NCBI RefSeq assembly: GCF_002887595.1 | Contig: NZ_PEBU01000001.1 | Location: 682,001 to 746,000, forward strand | From: Bowmanella denitrificans | GTDB lineage: Bacteria; Pseudomonadota; Gammaproteobacteria; Enterobacterales; Alteromonadaceae | Reading direction: 5' to 3' | DNA length: 64,000 bases | Shown here: positions 19,923 through 31,419 of the stretch, piece by piece | Position numbering within the stretch: position 1 is the stretch's first letter | How the letters are laid out: each line of letters starts with the position of its first letter | Made by a program: the position numbers and the translations under genes | The notes under the pieces: model-generated | Told to the model about the DNA's origin: nothing | What the model saw: only the letters and a program-made list of their open reading frames with translations | Database searches by the model: none

Positions 19923-19934
19923 TTAAACCTTTGC

Positions 19935-20795
19935 CTACACAGCTGCGGCGCCGCCGACGATTTCGCTGATTTCCTGCGTAATCGCCGCCTGACGGGCCTT
20001 GTTGTAGATCAGTTGCAGTTCGTCAATCAGGTTGCCCGCGTTATCTGTCGCGGCTTTCATGGCAACCATTCGCGCAGCCTGCTCAGAGGCGGCGTTTTCA
20101 ACTACACCCTGATATACCTGGGATTCCACATAACGAACCAGCAACATATCCAAAATAGGTTTTGGATCCGGCTCGTACAGGTAGTCCCAACGGTGCTTGT
20201 ATGCTTTGTCGTCAGACTTGGGCAAAGGTAGCAATTGACTGATCTTGGGGGCCTGAGTCATGGTATTCACAAAATTGTTGTATACCAGATACAGACGATC
20301 GATCTCGCCATTGTCAAAGGCGCTGAGCATGACCCTAACCAGGCCAATCACGTCTTTAACGCTGGGCGCATCACCGATTCCCGATTCCGCTGCCAATACC
20401 TTACCGCCGAAACGGTTGAAAAAGCTGCAGGCTTTCGAACCTAAAGCAGCAAATTGCACTTGCGCGCCTTTTTGCTGCCAGGCTTTGGCATCTTTTACTA
20501 CCGCCTTGAATTCGTTGGTGTTTAAGCCACCACATAATCCACGATCAGTAGAAATAACGATGTAACCTACGGCCTTGACATCACGCTCTTCCATATATGG
20601 ATGACGGTATTCAAGGTTGGCGTTGGCAAGGTGACCAATCACGCTGCGCATGCTGTCAGCGTATGGACGGCTGGAAGCCATACGGTCTTGCGCCTTCTTC
20701 ATTTTGGAGGCGGCAACCATTTCCATAGCGCTGGTGATCTTCTGAGTATTTTTGATACTCCCGATCTTACCTTTTATCTCTTTACCACCGGCCAT
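19935..20795 (-). CDS. atpG: F1F0 ATP synthase gamma subunit
   Basis: 286 residues from ATG 20795 ([19 protein letters not shown]), the conserved family start; an upstream in-frame ATG at 20816 would add seven residues. GGGAGAG precedes the chosen start. Central stalk protein: long N- and C-terminal helices ([20 protein letters not shown] and [20 protein letters not shown]) form the rotating coiled coil. It lies between atpA and atpD. Confidence 0.97.
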   Translation of the reverse strand: MAGGKEIKGKIGSIKNTQKITSAMEMVAASKMKKAQDRMASSRPYADSMRSVIGHLANANLEYRHPYMEERDVKAVGYIVISTDRGLCGGLNTNEFKAVVKDAKAWQQKGAQVQFAALGSKACSFFNRFGGKVLAAESGIGDAPSVKDVIGLVRVMLSAFDNGEIDRLYLVYNNFVNTMTQAPKISQLLPLPKSDDKAYKHRWDYLYEPDPKPILDMLLVRYVESQVYQGVVENAASEQAARMVAMKAATDNAGNLIDELQLIYNKARQAAITQEISEIVGGAAAV

Positions 20796-20846
20796 GACAC
20801 TCTCCCGATTACTCAACGATGGATGCGCCTAAGCGCATCCAGTTAT

Positions 20847-22388
20847 TTACCAAGTCTGCGTATCCTTGAATTTGCCCAGGGCTTCTTTCAAGGTTGCTTC
20901 GATCTCGTCGTTGTAGTTACCCGTGCTATTGATAGTGTTCATGAGCTCGGCGTATTCGGCATCCATAAAGGCATGCAGAGCAGATTCAAAGTCCAGGACT
21001 TTCTTCAGCTCAACATCTTTCAGGAAACCTTTTTCAACGGCAAACAGAGACACAGCCATTTTCGCTACATTCAGCGGGCTGTACTGTTTCTGTTTCATCA
21101 GTTCAGTTACACGCTCACCATGCTCCAACTGGGCACGCGTGGCGTCGTCCAGGTCAGAAGCAAACTGTGAGAAGGCCGCCAGTTCGCGATACTGAGCCAG
21201 GGCCAGACGAATACCGCCACCCAGCTTCTTGATGATCTTGGTCTGCGCTGCACCACCTACACGAGAAACCGAGATACCGGCGTTAACAGCAGGACGAATA
21301 CCAGCGTTAAACAGGTTGGTTTCCAGGAAGATCTGACCATCGGTAATCGAGATTACGTTGGTCGGTACGAAGGCAGAAACGTCACCAGCCTGAGTTTCGA
21401 TGATAGGCAGAGCGGTCAATGAACCGGTCTTACCTTTCACTTCGCCCTTGGTGTAGTTTTCTACGTATACGGCGTTAACACGCGCAGCACGCTCCAGCAA
21501 ACGGGAGTGCAGATAGAAAACGTCACCTGGATAGGCTTCACGGCCTGGCGGACGACGCAGCAGCAAAGAAATCTGACGATAGGCAACGGCCTGCTTAGAC
21601 AGGTCATCGTAAATGATCAGAGCGTCTTCACCACGGTCACGGAAGTATTCACCCATAGTACAGCCAGCAAAGGGAGCCAGGTACTGCAGGGCAGCAGATT
21701 CAGATGCAGAGGCCGCCACCACAACAGTGTGAGCCATGGCACCATGCTCTTCCAGCTTACGTACTACGTTGGCAATAGTAGAAGCCTTCTGGCCTACCGC
21801 TACATAGATACACTTAATGCCAGTGCCTTTCTGGTTGATGATGGCATCAACGGCCAGTGCAGTCTTACCAGTCTGACGGTCACCGATAATCAACTCACGC
21901 TGACCACGACCAACAGGGATCATGGCATCGATTGACTTGTAACCAATCTGAACAGGTTGATCAACCGACTGACGCTCGATTACGCCAGGTGCGATTTTTT
22001 CAACTGGCTCAAAACCGTCAGCTTCGATAGCACCTTTACCGTCGATAGGCGCGCCCAGGGTGTTAACCACGCGACCCAGCAGGTTGCGGCCAACAGGCAC
22101 TTCCAGAATACGACCGGTGGATTTAACCTTTACGCCTTCCTGCAGGTCAGCATAAGGGCCCATCACTACCGCACCTACGGAGTCACGCTCCAGGTTCAAT
22201 GCGATGGCATAGCGACCGCCAGGAAGCTCGATCATTTCACCTTGCATCACATCAGCAAGGCCATGGATACGGATAATACCGTCGGTTACACCAACGATAG
22301 TTCCTTCATTACGTGCTTCACTTACTACTTCGAACTGCTCAATTCGCTTTTTAATCAGTTCTGCAATTTCAGTGGAATTCAGTTGCAT
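20847..22388 (-). CDS. atpA: F1F0 ATP synthase alpha subunit
   Basis: 513 residues, same length as E. coli AtpA. P-loop [36 protein letters not shown], and the Arg-finger region [10 protein letters not shown] are visible. Non-catalytic nucleotide-binding subunit of the F1 head. It is 12 bases after atpH in the operon. Confidence 0.98.
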   Translation of the reverse strand: MQLNSTEIAELIKKRIEQFEVVSEARNEGTIVGVTDGIIRIHGLADVMQGEMIELPGGRYAIALNLERDSVGAVVMGPYADLQEGVKVKSTGRILEVPVGRNLLGRVVNTLGAPIDGKGAIEADGFEPVEKIAPGVIERQSVDQPVQIGYKSIDAMIPVGRGQRELIIGDRQTGKTALAVDAIINQKGTGIKCIYVAVGQKASTIANVVRKLEEHGAMAHTVVVAASASESAALQYLAPFAGCTMGEYFRDRGEDALIIYDDLSKQAVAYRQISLLLRRPPGREAYPGDVFYLHSRLLERAARVNAVYVENYTKGEVKGKTGSLTALPIIETQAGDVSAFVPTNVISITDGQIFLETNLFNAGIRPAVNAGISVSRVGGAAQTKIIKKLGGGIRLALAQYRELAAFSQFASDLDDATRAQLEHGERVTELMKQKQYSPLNVAKMAVSLFAVEKGFLKDVELKKVLDFESALHAFMDAEYAELMNTINSTGNYNDEIEATLKEALGKFKDTQTW

Positions 22389-22400
22389 ACTCTTTCCCCG

Positions 22401-22934
22401 TTATGCTTGCAACGCGTCTGCGAGACGGTTCAATTTGCTTCGGATGGAACCATCAATAACAGTGTCACCGGCTTTAATTACAGCGCCGGCAACCAATGCA
22501 GGGTCCACGTTACAATTCAGCTTAACTTTTCGTGCGAGACGTTTTTCAAGAGACGCGCTGAGATCGGCCTGTTGCTTAGCACTGAGCTCGACAGCAGAAG
22601 TGACATCAACGTCAACTTCTTTGTCGTAGTCAGCCTTGAGCTGGTTAAACAAACCCAATACATCAGGAAGCGTGTTCAAGCGTCTGTTTTCAGCCATTAC
22701 CTTGATCAGGTTCTGGCCGTGCAGATCGAGTTCGTCACCACAGACTTTAATAAACACCTCAGACAGACGGTCTGCCGCGGCAGCACTGCTGAGTAAGTTT
22801 TGCATGGCCTCGTTGTCTGCCACAGCAGCGGCAAAGGTCAGCATGTGCTGCCATTTGTCCACTGCCTGGCTCTCGACTGCATAATCGAAAGCAGCTTTGG
22901 CATAAGGGCGAGCGATGGTTGTCAATTCAGACAT
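22401..22934 (-). CDS. atpH: F1F0 ATP synthase delta subunit
   Basis: 177 residues with the OSCP/delta pattern: [19 protein letters not shown] at the start, [15 protein letters not shown] in the middle, and [20 protein letters not shown] near the end. It joins the peripheral stalk to the top of F1. It lies 14 bases after atpF. Confidence 0.97.
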   Translation of the reverse strand: MSELTTIARPYAKAAFDYAVESQAVDKWQHMLTFAAAVADNEAMQNLLSSAAAADRLSEVFIKVCGDELDLHGQNLIKVMAENRRLNTLPDVLGLFNQLKADYDKEVDVDVTSAVELSAKQQADLSASLEKRLARKVKLNCNVDPALVAGAVIKAGDTVIDGSIRSKLNRLADALQA

Positions 22935-22948
22935 AAGCTCATAACCCC

Positions 22949-23419
22949 TTATAGCTCAGCGACCAGTTTTTCAACTATGTCACTTTGTGCCGCCGCATCG
23001 ATTTGACGCGCTAAAATTTTCTCTGCACCAGCAACGGCCAGAATAGCAACCTGCTTGCGCAGTTCCTCTTTGGCACGGTTACGTTCGGCTTCAATTTCGG
23101 TCTGGCCGGAAGCAATGATCTTGTCACGCTCCTGGTGTGCACGCTCTGTCTCTTGATCAACAATCTGCGTTGCACGCTTTTTGGCCTGCTCGATAATTTC
23201 AGCCGCTTGTTGCTTGGCTTCTTTCAATTGCTCTTTGGCTTTTTCCTGAGCAATCTGCAAGTCTTTTTCGGCCCGATCAGAAGCAGCCAGCCCATCGGCT
23301 ATCTTCTTCTGACGCTCCTCAATCGCAGCCATAATAGGTGGCCACACGTATTTCATACAGAACAGTACGAAAACGGTGAAAGCGATAAGTTGGCCAATTA
23401 GAGTGGCGTTAATATTCAC
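22949..23419 (-). CDS. atpF: F1F0 ATP synthase b subunit
   Basis: 156 residues from a GTG start with AGGAGGAG upstream. One N-terminal span ([20 protein letters not shown]) is followed by a long charged coiled coil ([20 protein letters not shown]), which dimerises as the peripheral stalk. It lies between atpE and atpH. Confidence 0.97.
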   Translation of the reverse strand: MNINATLIGQLIAFTVFVLFCMKYVWPPIMAAIEERQKKIADGLAASDRAEKDLQIAQEKAKEQLKEAKQQAAEIIEQAKKRATQIVDQETERAHQERDKIIASGQTEIEAERNRAKEELRKQVAILAVAGAEKILARQIDAAAQSDIVEKLVAEL

Positions 23420-23464
23420 GACCGCTCCTCCTCGTTAGTTGTTCGCGTTGAAAGTGGATAAAAC

Positions 23465-23701
<237 letters not shown>

Positions 23702-23760
23702 TTAGTTAAGTTAAAAGTTAAAGGTTTAAGGTTAAATTAGAAAAAAATCTCTAATACGTT

Positions 23761-24597
<837 letters not shown>

Positions 24598-24631
24598 TTA
24601 TCCCAACAAGTTTTTTAAAAAATCTTTCATC

Positions 24632-25030
24632 TCAATGTTTTATTCTTATCAAAAGGACCCATTGAGTCATCATTGTGGCAGCGAAGCTAGCAAACAGTAC
24701 GCTGACCTTCATATCAGGCCACTGGAACACTGCCACAAAGAAAAAAATCGTTAATATCAGTTTGAATTTAGCGCCCTGACTAAAGCTGCGCACAACCAGT
24801 TGGTTCTTACTGGCGCCAGCATGTCTGAAAGCAAGGTGGGCAAATACGGCATTGGGGATAACGCAGGCACAAACACCTGCTAAAGCGGACAACCCACTGT
24901 CAGTCCCCCACAACCACCATGTAGCGAGGGACAGGAGCAAACCTGTCAGGCTCTGGGCGATTAAAACTCTTCTGGCCAGCAACTTGCCGGTCCTGGCCAA
25001 ATCCGCCACTGCGTTCCCCGCTCTATTCAA
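24632..25030 (-). CDS. atpI: ATP synthase protein I
   Basis: 132 residues, four hydrophobic segments (SLTGLLLSLATWWLW, LSALAGVCACVIPNAVF, LILTIFFFVAVFQW, LFASFAATMMTQWVLLI). AtpI helps c-ring assembly and is not essential. The start is either TTG 25030 with weak AGAG upstream or GTG 25009 after GCGGGGAAC; no ATG is available nearby. First gene of the operon. Confidence 0.9.
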   Translation of the reverse strand: MNRAGNAVADLARTGKLLARRVLIAQSLTGLLLSLATWWLWGTDSGLSALAGVCACVIPNAVFAHLAFRHAGASKNQLVVRSFSQGAKFKLILTIFFFVAVFQWPDMKVSVLFASFAATMMTQWVLLIRIKH

Positions 25031-25051
25031 ACTCTATTCAAAAGCGCCAAA

Positions 25052-25079
25052 ATTATACTGTTTCGCCGCAAATATTCAA
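25052..25079 (-). promoter_or_regulatory. promoter of the atp operon
   Basis: On minus, -35 TTGAAT (25074-25079), a 16-base spacer and -10 TATAAT (25052-25057), giving a start about 15 bases before the TTG of atpI. It lies between parB and atpI. Confidence 0.6.
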
Positions 25080-25147
25080 CAATTACCGGATTATGCCCTG
25101 GTCTTATAAGTTGGAAGAATAAAGCGCCATCAGCAGGGGTAACTGAA

Positions 25148-26023
25148 TCAGTGAATTTTAGCCAGAATACCGTCCAGTTCCTCAAGGCTGGTGTAGTTGA
25201 TGACCAACTTACCTTTACCTTTGCTGTTGTGGCTAATAGACACTGATGCGCCTAAATTTTCGGAAAGCTGGGTTTCCAGCCGCTTAACATCCGGGTCGGC
25301 CTTCTTCTGTGGCTTTTCAGGCGCAGGTTCCAAAATCTTACGAACCAATTTTTCCGCATCCCTGACCGTCATACCTTTGGCGACAACAGTACGCGCTGCG
25401 TCAATTTGCTGTTCACCTTGCAAAGACAGCAGGGCACGTGCATGGCCCATTTCAATGTCTCCGTACTCCAGTAACAGTTTGACATCATCGCTGAGGTTAT
25501 TGAGACGTAACAGGTTAGTGACACTGGCTCGTGATTTGCCCACTGCATCAGCAACTTCCTGATGCGTTAACTCAAATTCATTGAGTAATCTTTGCAGAGC
25601 CTGGGCTTCTTCCATGGCATTAAGATCTTCTCGCTGAATATTCTCAATCAGGGCAATGGCCACCGCCGCTTCGTCTGGTACATCTTTAACCAAACAGGGA
25701 ATTTCCGCCAGTTGCGCCATTTGTGACGCACGCCAGCGTCGTTCACCAGCAATAATCTCATACTTCTGCTCATCCAGTTTGCGCACTACGATGGGCTGTA
25801 TAATCCCCTGTGAGCGGATAGATGCTGCCAGATCTTCGAGGGCCTCAGGGGACATATCTTTGCGAGGCTGATATTTACCGGGTTGTAGGAACTCAACGGG
25901 CAATTTTTGCAGTTCACCACTTTTTTCGAGCTGTTCCAGGTCACTTTCCTGTTTGGCGTGCTGATTACTGGTGGCCAGTAACGCATCCAGGCCTCGGCCT
26001 AGTCCTCGTTTCTTGCTCGACAT
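25148..26023 (-). CDS. parB: chromosome partitioning protein ParB
   Basis: 291 residues. Basic N-terminus (MSSKKRGLGRGLDALL), the CTPase/ParB box (ELQKLPVEFLQPGKYQPRKD, then IIAGERRWRASQMA), HTH (LTHQEVADAVGKSRASVTNLLRL compressed in family order) and a C-terminal dimerisation tail. ParB binds parS near the origin and spreads as a CTP clamp. Two parS-type sites lie within recF in this window. It follows parA by 50 bases. Confidence 0.97.
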   Translation of the reverse strand: MSSKKRGLGRGLDALLATSNQHAKQESDLEQLEKSGELQKLPVEFLQPGKYQPRKDMSPEALEDLAASIRSQGIIQPIVVRKLDEQKYEIIAGERRWRASQMAQLAEIPCLVKDVPDEAAVAIALIENIQREDLNAMEEAQALQRLLNEFELTHQEVADAVGKSRASVTNLLRLNNLSDDVKLLLEYGDIEMGHARALLSLQGEQQIDAARTVVAKGMTVRDAEKLVRKILEPAPEKPQKKADPDVKRLETQLSENLGASVSISHNSKGKGKLVINYTSLEELDGILAKIH

Positions 26024-26073
26024 GGGGTCCTCAAAATTCTATTTGGTAAATTCAGTCGGCGAATTCTAACGGA

Positions 26074-26865
26074 TTAACCGGCTTTAGCTACAGTGCTTTC
26101 TCTGTCGCGTCTACGCAGAATTTCGCCAGCTAACGCCAAATAAGCCTTAGCCCCGGCCGACGACTTTTCATAGTACATAGCTGGAGCCCCAAAGCTTGGT
26201 GCTTCAGCCAGACGCACGTTGCGGGGAATGACAGTACGATAAACCTGTTCGCCAAAATGGCGCTTTAACTGCTCAGAAACGTCATTGGCCAGGCGATTGC
26301 GAGGATCGTACATGGTGCGCAATACCCCTTCGATTTTCAAATCCGGATTCACCACCGACGCCAGCTTGCGAATAGTATCCATTAGGGCGGTTAATCCCTC
26401 CAGGGCATAATATTCACATTGCATGGGAACCAATACCGAGTCTGCTGCAGCCATGGCGTTAACGGTCAGTTGGTTAAGAGAGGGAGGACAATCGATAAAT
26501 ATATAATCATAGTAATCGCGCACCGGTTTCAAAGCGTTACGCAGCCTGACTTCCCGGGCAAACAATTCCATTAACTTGATTTCTGCCGCCGTCACATCAC
26601 CATTGGCAGCAATAAGATGGTACTTCCCAGAAGTTTCCTTAACGATGACTTCGTCGACAGGCTTTTCTTCGATCAGCAGCTCGTAACAGGTTGAGTCAAC
26701 CTCAAATTTATCAACACCACTGCCCATGGTCGCATTACCCTGCGGATCCAAATCAATCAGCAGGACTTTGCGTCGGGTGGCCGCCATAGAAGCGGCAACG
26801 TTAACCGCCGTGGTCGTTTTTCCTACCCCACCTTTTTGATTTGCAATGGCAATGACCTTACCCAA
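26074..26865 (-). CDS. parA: chromosome partitioning ATPase ParA
   Basis: 263 residues from TTG 26865 (reads MGKVIAIANQKGGVGKTTT), preferred because GGGGAAG lies six bases upstream; a GTG at 26880 would add five residues and lie in that ribosome site. Deviant Walker A KGGVGKTT, A' region LLIDLDPQGN and YIFIDCPPSLN are intact. ParA moves ParB-parS complexes along the nucleoid. It follows rsmG by 21 bases, in the common order mnmG-rsmG-parA-parB. Confidence 0.96.
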   Translation of the reverse strand: MGKVIAIANQKGGVGKTTTAVNVAASMAATRRKVLLIDLDPQGNATMGSGVDKFEVDSTCYELLIEEKPVDEVIVKETSGKYHLIAANGDVTAAEIKLMELFAREVRLRNALKPVRDYYDYIFIDCPPSLNQLTVNAMAAADSVLVPMQCEYYALEGLTALMDTIRKLASVVNPDLKIEGVLRTMYDPRNRLANDVSEQLKRHFGEQVYRTVIPRNVRLAEAPSFGAPAMYYEKSSAGAKAYLALAGEILRRRDRESTVAKAG

Positions 26866-26886
26866 GACAAGCTTCCCCACGTTCTG

Positions 26887-27525
26887 TTAGATTTTTCGGA
26901 TCTTGACCAGATGTCGTTGTGCATCCAGACCGGGCACATCCAGCTTGACCACTTCACTGACCGCAAAATTGGCAGGGATGTCATCCATTTCTTCGCCTGG
27001 AAACTGACCCTTTAGGGCCAGAAAAACCCCCTCAGAATCTACCAGATGCTGGCACCAGTGCAACATATCTTTTATCGAAGCGAAAGCACGGCTTAAAACA
27101 GCATCAAAAGGTATACCCTGCTGAAATTCCTCAACCCGGCACTGCACGGCTTGCACATTAGGTAGTGCCAGTTCGTGCGCTACCTGCTTAATGAAACGAA
27201 CCCTTTTGCCCAGACTGTCAAGCAATACAAACTCACAATCAGGCCGCATAATAGCCAGTGGTATGCCAGGTAAACCCGGCCCGGTACCCACATCAATAAA
27301 CCGGCTTCCCTGCAACAGTGGCGCAACCACAATTGAATCGAGAATATGCTTAACCAGCATTTCCTTGGGGTCACGCACCGAAGTGAGGTTATATGCTTTG
27401 TTCCACTTGTCTATCAGTTGAACAAAGCGAACCAGATTTTGTTTTTGCGTCAGACTAACCGACAGAGACAAGTTGGCAAGACCGTCATCCAGGCTGGCGA
27501 GCAATTCACTATCGACGAGCATCAT
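26887..27525 (-). CDS. rsmG: 16S rRNA (guanine527-N7)-methyltransferase
   Basis: 212 residues. SAM-binding [16 protein letters not shown] and [14 protein letters not shown] are the family signatures. The enzyme methylates G527 of 16S rRNA; loss gives low-level streptomycin resistance. Start and the stop of mnmG overlap by one base. Confidence 0.97.
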   Translation of the reverse strand: MMLVDSELLASLDDGLANLSLSVSLTQKQNLVRFVQLIDKWNKAYNLTSVRDPKEMLVKHILDSIVVAPLLQGSRFIDVGTGPGLPGIPLAIMRPDCEFVLLDSLGKRVRFIKQVAHELALPNVQAVQCRVEEFQQGIPFDAVLSRAFASIKDMLHWCQHLVDSEGVFLALKGQFPGEEMDDIPANFAVSEVVKLDVPGLDAQRHLVKIRKI

Positions 27526-29426
27526 CAGGCAGATTCTTTTTCCAGTTTCTTAAGCAGCCCCTGTTTTTTCAGGTGCACCAACAACAATGAAATTGCCGCG
27601 GGCGTTATACCTGAAATACGGGATGCTTTACCCACAGTCTCAGGACGGGCCGCTTTTAGCTTGGCGACCACTTCATTTGATAAACCAGAAATACAGGCAT
27701 AATCGAAATCAAGCGGCAGCAAGGTATTCTCATTGCGTTGTGTTCGCTCAATTTCATCCTTCTGACGTTCTATGTAGCCAGCATATTTGATCTGAATTTC
27801 CACTTGTTCTGCAGCCAGGGGATCATCCAGGCCCGGACCAAGATCCTGGATCTGCATTAGCTCAGCGTAGCTCATCTCCGGGCGACGAATCAGTTCCTCA
27901 AGAGAATGCTCGCGTACCACAGGATTTTTCAATTTCTGGTTCAAAGCTTCTGCGGCCGGATGCTTGGGATGCACCCATTGGCTGCGCAGACGCTGACGTT
28001 CAGTCTCGATGGCTTCCAGTTTGTTATTGAAAACAGCCCAGCGGGTGTCGTCCACCAGCCCAAGCTCCCGACCTTTTGCTGTCAGACGCAAATCCGCATT
28101 GTCTTCGCGCAGAAGTAAGCGATACTCGGCACGGCTGGTAAACATACGGTAAGGTTCTTGTGTACCCATAGTCGCCAGATCGTCGATCAAAACACCTACA
28201 TAGGCTTCGTCACGCCTTGGCGTCCAGGCGTCTTTACCCTGCACCTGCAGGGCAGCATTCATGCCTGCGATTAACCCCTGTGCACCGGCTTCTTCATACC
28301 CGGTTGTACCGTTAATCTGTCCGGCAAAGAATAACCCTTTGATAAACTTAGTTTCTAAAGATTGTTTCAGATCCCTTGGATCAAAGAAGTCATATTCTAT
28401 GGCATAGCCAGGTCGCACAATATGTGCATTTTCAAAGCCTTTGATGGAGCGCACCAATTGCCATTGCACATCAAAAGGTAAACTGGTTGAAATACCATTA
28501 GGGTAAATTTCGATGCTGTTCAGCCCTTCCGGTTCGACAAAGATCTGATGTGAGATCTTGTCCGCAAAGCGCACGATCTTATCTTCAATGGAAGGGCAGT
28601 ATCTGGGTCCTATGCCTTCGATTACTCCCGCATACATAGGCGACTGATGCAGATTGGCGCGGATAATGTCATGGGTTTGCTCATTGGTATGAGTGATATA
28701 GCAAGGGATCTGTCTGGGGTGATCTTCGACCTTACCCAGATAAGAAAACACCGGCAGAGGATCATCACCAGGTTGCTCCTGCATCTTTGAGAAGTCCAGA
28801 GTCCTGGCATCCAGACGCGCTGGCGTACCTGTTTTTAAGCGGCCTACCCTGAAAGGCAAATCTCTCAGACGTTTAGACAGGGCATTGGCCGGTGGGTCAC
28901 CTGCACGACCCCCCTGATAATTCTGCAGGCCAATATGAATCAGCCCTCCAAGAAAAGTTCCTACGGTCATCACCACCGTTTTGGCCTGGAACTTAAGGCC
29001 CATCTGGGTAACCACCCCTACAACCTGATCATTTTCCACAATCAGATCATCACAAGATTGTTGAAATAATGTCAGATTAGGCTGTTGTTCCAGTATGTTA
29101 CGAATAGCTGCCTTGTATAGGCTACGATCTGCCTGGGCTCTGGTCGCTCTTACTGCCGGGCCCTTACTGGAATTTAGCGTTCTGAACTGGATCCCGCCCT
29201 GATCCGCCGCCTTGGCCATGGCACCACCCAAGGCATCAATTTCCTTCACTAAATGGCCTTTACCAATACCACCGATAGCAGGGTTACAGGACATCTGTCC
29301 CAAAGTGTCTATGTTGTGAGTTAGCAGCAAGGTGGCTGCACCCATCCGAGCAGAGGCCAGAGCAGCTTCAGTACCGGCATGGCCGCCACCAACAACAATG
29401 ACATCAAAGTTTTCTGTGTAGAACAT
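27525..29426 (-). CDS. mnmG: tRNA 5-carboxymethylaminomethyluridine synthesis enzyme MnmG
   Basis: 633 residues. FAD-binding [40 protein letters not shown] and [11 protein letters not shown] are conserved; C-terminal domain ends in [20 protein letters not shown] and the usual tail. With MnmE it makes the cmnm5 modification at U34 of several tRNAs. It is transcribed away from oriC, as in other gammaproteobacteria. Confidence 0.98.
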   Translation of the reverse strand: MFYTENFDVIVVGGGHAGTEAALASARMGAATLLLTHNIDTLGQMSCNPAIGGIGKGHLVKEIDALGGAMAKAADQGGIQFRTLNSSKGPAVRATRAQADRSLYKAAIRNILEQQPNLTLFQQSCDDLIVENDQVVGVVTQMGLKFQAKTVVMTVGTFLGGLIHIGLQNYQGGRAGDPPANALSKRLRDLPFRVGRLKTGTPARLDARTLDFSKMQEQPGDDPLPVFSYLGKVEDHPRQIPCYITHTNEQTHDIIRANLHQSPMYAGVIEGIGPRYCPSIEDKIVRFADKISHQIFVEPEGLNSIEIYPNGISTSLPFDVQWQLVRSIKGFENAHIVRPGYAIEYDFFDPRDLKQSLETKFIKGLFFAGQINGTTGYEEAGAQGLIAGMNAALQVQGKDAWTPRRDEAYVGVLIDDLATMGTQEPYRMFTSRAEYRLLLREDNADLRLTAKGRELGLVDDTRWAVFNNKLEAIETERQRLRSQWVHPKHPAAEALNQKLKNPVVREHSLEELIRRPEMSYAELMQIQDLGPGLDDPLAAEQVEIQIKYAGYIERQKDEIERTQRNENTLLPLDFDYACISGLSNEVVAKLKAARPETVGKASRISGITPAAISLLLVHLKKQGLLKKLEKESA

Positions 29427-29499
29427 CTTTCACTTCTAACCTGCCAAATTCGGGGCGCATATTCTATAGAGTTTCGGCTCTAAACGGAACGATTAAAAT

Positions 29500-29915
29500 T
29501 CGAGCAGCAGATCTTTTTGATCCTTGGATCCGGATAATAAAAGAAAGGATCTGTTTAGATCTCTTTATTTATTTTTATTGTTTTTAAGCACGGCCGATCC
29601 TTTGGATAACACAATATAACTTATATTTATCAATATTTTAGATGTTGATCTAAGGTGTGAGTAAATACTGATCTACCCGGTATAAGCTGGGATCAAAACG
29701 CGATCTTATCCACAGGGGGGGAGAAGTGAAAAGTTATTCTATGAGTGATCAAAGGATGATCACAGCATTACACTAGATCTTATCCACAAAGCCTGTAATC
29801 CTGTGCCATCTCTGTGTATAAGCTTGGGGTTGATCTTGGGTAAGATCACAAGATCCTTTACCGAACTGGGCTGATCGAGGATCTGGTGTTTTGATCCAAT
29901 TCACTGGGGATAAGA
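29500..29915. other. oriC: chromosomal replication origin oriC
   Basis: Between mnmG and mioC-side genes. 19 GATC sites fall between 29510 and 29896. AT-rich 13-mer-like elements beginning GATCT lie at 29510, 29548 and 29558 (the last runs into a T-rich stretch to 29585), the likely unwinding element on the mnmG side. DnaA boxes: TTATCCACA at 29706-29714 and 29780-29788, TTATACACA (minus) at 29813-29821, weaker ones at 29601-29609 and 29905-29913. The GTATAAGCTGGGATCA stretch at 29680-29695 matches the E. coli oriC core as I recall it. Confidence 0.95.
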
Positions 29916-29974
29916 GTGTGGTGAGTTTTAACGGCATCAGCACACTAACCAGTATGCTGATGCAAGGCATGGAA

Positions 29975-30790
29975 TTATCTTACCTGGTTAGGCACGTACC
30001 CAGAGGTTTTTTTCGTTGTAGTAAAGTCATCTTCGACAGTTTTCCGTCTGCTTGGGCCATTAAAACGCACTTTGTAAGTGTCGTATTCCTTAATCGATTC
30101 AAAGCAGTAAGGGCCTACTGCTTGCTCCAAACCGGCTAAATCATGATTAGTAATCAGAATACAGTTCTTGTTCTGGCTGTACCTTTGCCTAAGCAAAGTG
30201 CCTAACCAACTTTGGGTGCTTTTCTTAAGCATGGTTTCATTGACGCAGACTTCGTCAAGGATGAGCAGGTCCACCGTCATCAGTTCCTGGGTGATTTCCC
30301 TGAATTTCTGACCTATATCGTCTTTTGCCGAGTAGTCATATGAAAAATAACGCATCTCTAACAGGCTGGTTAATTGCCGGTATAAGACGGAAATTTCATA
30401 TCGGTCAATCAACTCATGGGCAATGGCGCCAGCAATGTGTGACTTGCCACGTCCATAGTCGCCGTAGAACAGCATCATATGTGAACCACTGGCACGCCAG
30501 CTTGGATCACTATGTGCAGCGATAAAAGACTGGGCGATGCTGACAGCTTCGGTAACATCCGGGCTGTCTTGTATTAGATTACTGAATGTCCACTTTGAAT
30601 TCAGGTCGGAGCGGCCATGGATCTGTTCAATCCGTTTGCGCTTTGCATCCAACTGCAACTGTCTGACTTCCTGGTTGGCCTGGTGCTCGTATTCCTTTCT
30701 CAACTGTGCATAATCTTTTGCTTGCTCCACCCGGCTTGTTTTACCTAGTGTTCGGCCGAACTGTTCTATTTTATCCTTTAGACTTTGCAC
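29975..30790 (-). CDS. dnaC: DnaC-like replicative helicase loader ATPase
   Basis: 271 residues from GTG 30790, chosen for GGAG eight bases upstream; it overlaps dnaT by 20 bases. N-terminal coiled segment with many charged residues, then the AAA+ core: Walker A GDYGRGKS (110-117), Walker B LLILDEV, sensor-1 like ILITNHDL, and a basic C-terminus. This is the DnaC/IstB-type fold. Coupling to a DnaT-like gene and location 60 bases from oriC make a role in loading DnaB at the origin likely. A phage- or transposon-derived ATPase is the alternative, but no IS features are present. Confidence 0.82.
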   Translation of the reverse strand: MQSLKDKIEQFGRTLGKTSRVEQAKDYAQLRKEYEHQANQEVRQLQLDAKRKRIEQIHGRSDLNSKWTFSNLIQDSPDVTEAVSIAQSFIAAHSDPSWRASGSHMMLFYGDYGRGKSHIAGAIAHELIDRYEISVLYRQLTSLLEMRYFSYDYSAKDDIGQKFREITQELMTVDLLILDEVCVNETMLKKSTQSWLGTLLRQRYSQNKNCILITNHDLAGLEQAVGPYCFESIKEYDTYKVRFNGPSRRKTVEDDFTTTKKTSGYVPNQVR

Positions 30791-31415
30791 TGTATTTCTC
30801 CACCAGTTTTTTAGCGTTTTCGTCTGCACTCAGGCCGGCTGTTACAGCGACCAGTTGATGCCCTACTTTTTGCTTTTGCCCTGGAGCTAGTCGCGATTTT
30901 TTGAGATGCAAAACAAACTTCTGGGTCCACTGAAAGCCAGTCAGATTGATTTCAGGACGTGTTAACCAGTAAGCAATAAATTCACCCAGGTCTTCATCAG
31001 TATATTGGTTATCCAGCAGGCCTACCAGTTGGCTAAGCTCATCGAACAGTTTGTCATCCGGGCGCCAGTCCATCGACATAGACTGCCATTGCAAGTGTAA
31101 GCTCTGATACTGGCTGACGGACGTTGCCACCAGTGGTAACAGCAATTGTTGTCCATTCAGGCTACGTGAACTGATACATTGCTCCTGACAATCTACCAGA
31201 CCGGCGTCGGCCAGTTCCTTAAGTAACTGATTTATATGACGGCCTAAATTAAACAAGGTTTGCTTGCTGTTGAGCAGCGCCAGTAATTTCCGGTAATTGA
31301 GAGGCTGTGTCAGACCAGAAGTTTTATCAACCTCTGGTCGTAAGCCCAGGCAATAAAGCACTCTCGCTTCGTTGCTCAATGTGGTTTGCAGCGCAATGAG
31401 TTCTGACTGATTCAA
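30771..31415 (-). CDS. dnaT: DnaT-like primosomal protein
   Basis: 214 residues from TTG 31415 with GGAG seven bases upstream. The C-terminal half matches the DnaT DNA-binding domain: DWRPD (116-120), EDLGEFIAYW (141-150) and FQWTQKFVLHLKK (161-173) parallel the E. coli DnaT pattern DWQPD, FIAYW and VQWQQK as remembered. The N-terminal half (EARVLYCLGLRPEVDKT, FNLGRHINQLLKEL) looks like a winged helix and differs from E. coli DnaT. DnaT exposes single strands and helps DnaC deliver DnaB. Placed between mioC and the dnaC-like gene as a translationally coupled pair. Confidence 0.82.
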   Translation of the reverse strand: MNQSELIALQTTLSNEARVLYCLGLRPEVDKTSGLTQPLNYRKLLALLNSKQTLFNLGRHINQLLKELADAGLVDCQEQCISSRSLNGQQLLLPLVATSVSQYQSLHLQWQSMSMDWRPDDKLFDELSQLVGLLDNQYTDEDLGEFIAYWLTRPEINLTGFQWTQKFVLHLKKSRLAPGQKQKVGHQLVAVTAGLSADENAKKLVEKYSAKSKG

Positions 31416-31419
31416 TGAC

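Noticed and set aside
25433-25442. CACGTG inside parB as parS
   Set aside because: Flanking arms do not match.
29975-30790. IstB helper of an insertion sequence
   Set aside because: No transposase, inverted ends or target duplication around it; it is coupled to a DnaT-like gene.
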